Origin: Rhynchopus sp. YZ270_cl-10
Taxonomy: Eukaryota > Euglenozoa > Diplonemea > Diplonemida > Diplonemidae
DNA length: 64,000 nt
NCBI GenBank assembly: GCA_964035575.1
Contig: OZ037914.1
Span: 877,129-941,128, forward strand
Direction: 5' to 3'
Shown: piece by piece, positions 63,252 to 64,000 of the stretch
Numbering within the stretch: position 1 is the stretch's first letter
Layout: each line of letters starts with the position of its first letter
Position numbers and translations under genes: made by a program
The notes under the pieces: model-generated
The model's database searches: none
What the model was told of the DNA's origin: nothing
The model's input: only the letters and a program-made list of their open reading frames with translations

Positions 63252-63531
63252 TGTCCTTAGATTATTCTTATTTTAGATTGCCTTCTGTTTTTTCTTCCAG
63301 CTTTTCATTAAAGCTGTTTCCCTGCCCTGTTTTTTGTCCGCTGTTTTTTTGCAGTGGCTTTTGGTTTTATTTCTGGATGCCTGCGCCCGCTGAGGCTTGG
63401 TGTCGTATCATTGGTTTTTTGTTCACTCCGCCTTTTTTCTGGGCCCTCGGGGGTCCTGTGTTTTTGTTTGTAGTTGGGATGGATGCTCTCGTGGCCTACG
63501 GGTTTAAATATTCTACGTGACGGTGTCAGGA

Positions 63532-63676
63532 GGTTGTTTCGGCTTCCACATTCGCCCCCCCTCATCGTAGCGCCTATTTCGAGATAAAAGTATCCCCCTT
63601 CCCTCCTCTCCGTTTTCATCATTGCTGTTCGCCCTTCGCGGGTCTTTTAGGTACTCTCTATCTATCTCAGATCTCC
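63532..63676 (+). repeat. Split direct repeat B1
   Basis: Starts with the ~34-bp segment shared with the end of A1, then GTAGCGCCTATTTCGAG to the start of A2. B2 repeats it at 63903-64000 and is cut by the window edge. Confidence 0.8.
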
Positions 63677-63936
63677 CTGAAACACGCTTTAGCGGAGCAG
63701 CTTCGCTGCGTGTTGGGAGATCTTTGATAGAGACTACCGTCCTTTTGATTTGACATGGCACGCACACTGCTATTTGGCAGAATATTTATTTGATTTTCCT
63801 CAGGCTTTGTCCTGGTTGGCCGGGGTCCGTTTATGTTTCAGTCTCTACCCTCACCAAATCACCACACCATCTACATCAGATTTTTTGTTGGAATTTGTTT
63901 TGGGTTGTTTCGGCTTCCACATTCGCCCCCCTCATC
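63677..63936 (+). repeat. Split direct repeat A2
   Basis: Repeats A1 at an offset of 4,924 bp with two substitutions. Its end overlaps the start of B2. Confidence 0.85.
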
Positions 63937-64000
63937 GTAGCGCCTATTTCGAGATAAAAGTATCCCCCTTCCCTCCTCTCCGTTTTCATCATTGCTGTTC

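Larger units (their letters stand above)
58753..64000 (+). mobile_element. Tyrosine-recombinase retrotransposon (VIPER/Ngaro/DIRS group), looks whole; right end beyond window
   Basis: The order is gag-like frame, tyrosine recombinase, then reverse transcriptase/RNase H, which is the order known from VIPER elements. The ends are split direct repeats: A1 at 58753-59012, B1 from 63532 to about 63676, A2 at 63677-63936, and B2 from 63903 running off the window. The A and B repeats overlap by about 34 bp. A1 and A2 differ at two positions in 260, so the insertion looks recent. The GC content is clearly higher than that of the spacers. I see no break in the main frames. Confidence 0.85.

Overview
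The window looks like nuclear DNA of a single-celled eukaryote. Seventeen intronless genes of one family lie on the + strand, separated by long AT-rich spacers full of T, A and CT runs. Each gene encodes a secretory, type I membrane protein of about 265-274 residues. One-strand, intronless, tandemly repeated surface-protein genes and pyrimidine-tract/AG sites in the leaders would suit a group that trans-splices (kinetoplastid, diplonemid or similar). A retroelement with the VIPER-like order gag - tyrosine recombinase - RT/RNase H is compatible with that. This assignment is an inference; I did not recognise a species.

Layout. 1-4209: two genes in a tandem array with a ~1.5-kb spacer ('spacer A'). 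4210-11622: no gene; it holds a foldback-type element (5690-7925), a piggyBac-like non-autonomous element with TTAA duplications (8937-10304) and a 97-bp palindrome. 11623-29772: six scattered paralogs, the last two a fresh 0.9-kb duplication. 30532-31310: a small inverted-repeat element and a long hairpin. 32567-36863: three genes with a second spacer type ('spacer B'); the third is flanked by spacer B upstream and spacer A downstream. 37696-41041: a 3.35-kb terminal-inverted-repeat element with a 6-bp target duplication, itself carrying a nested hAT-like element with a perfect 8-bp duplication. 42862-52963: five near-identical genes in spacer A, three of them in apparently identical 2,324-bp units. 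54498-55319: the most divergent paralog. About 56113-56376: a rearranged LSU rRNA fragment. 58753 to the window end: a tyrosine-recombinase retrotransposon that looks whole and recent.

The genes read as a cell-surface antigen or receptor family: signal peptide, 12 conserved ectodomain cysteines, an acidic stalk, one membrane helix and a short tail that always ends in valine. Copies vary by tandem duplication and by what looks like gene conversion or unequal exchange. No function can be named from the sequence.

The least expected signal is in the spacers. Short hairpins recur, often after a pyrimidine-rich stretch ending in AG. Their stems change while pairing is kept in several copies, and the loop (around ACGAGAG) and the downstream TTCATCTT are shared between two stem types. 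They may be RNA processing signals or pieces of a short dispersed element.
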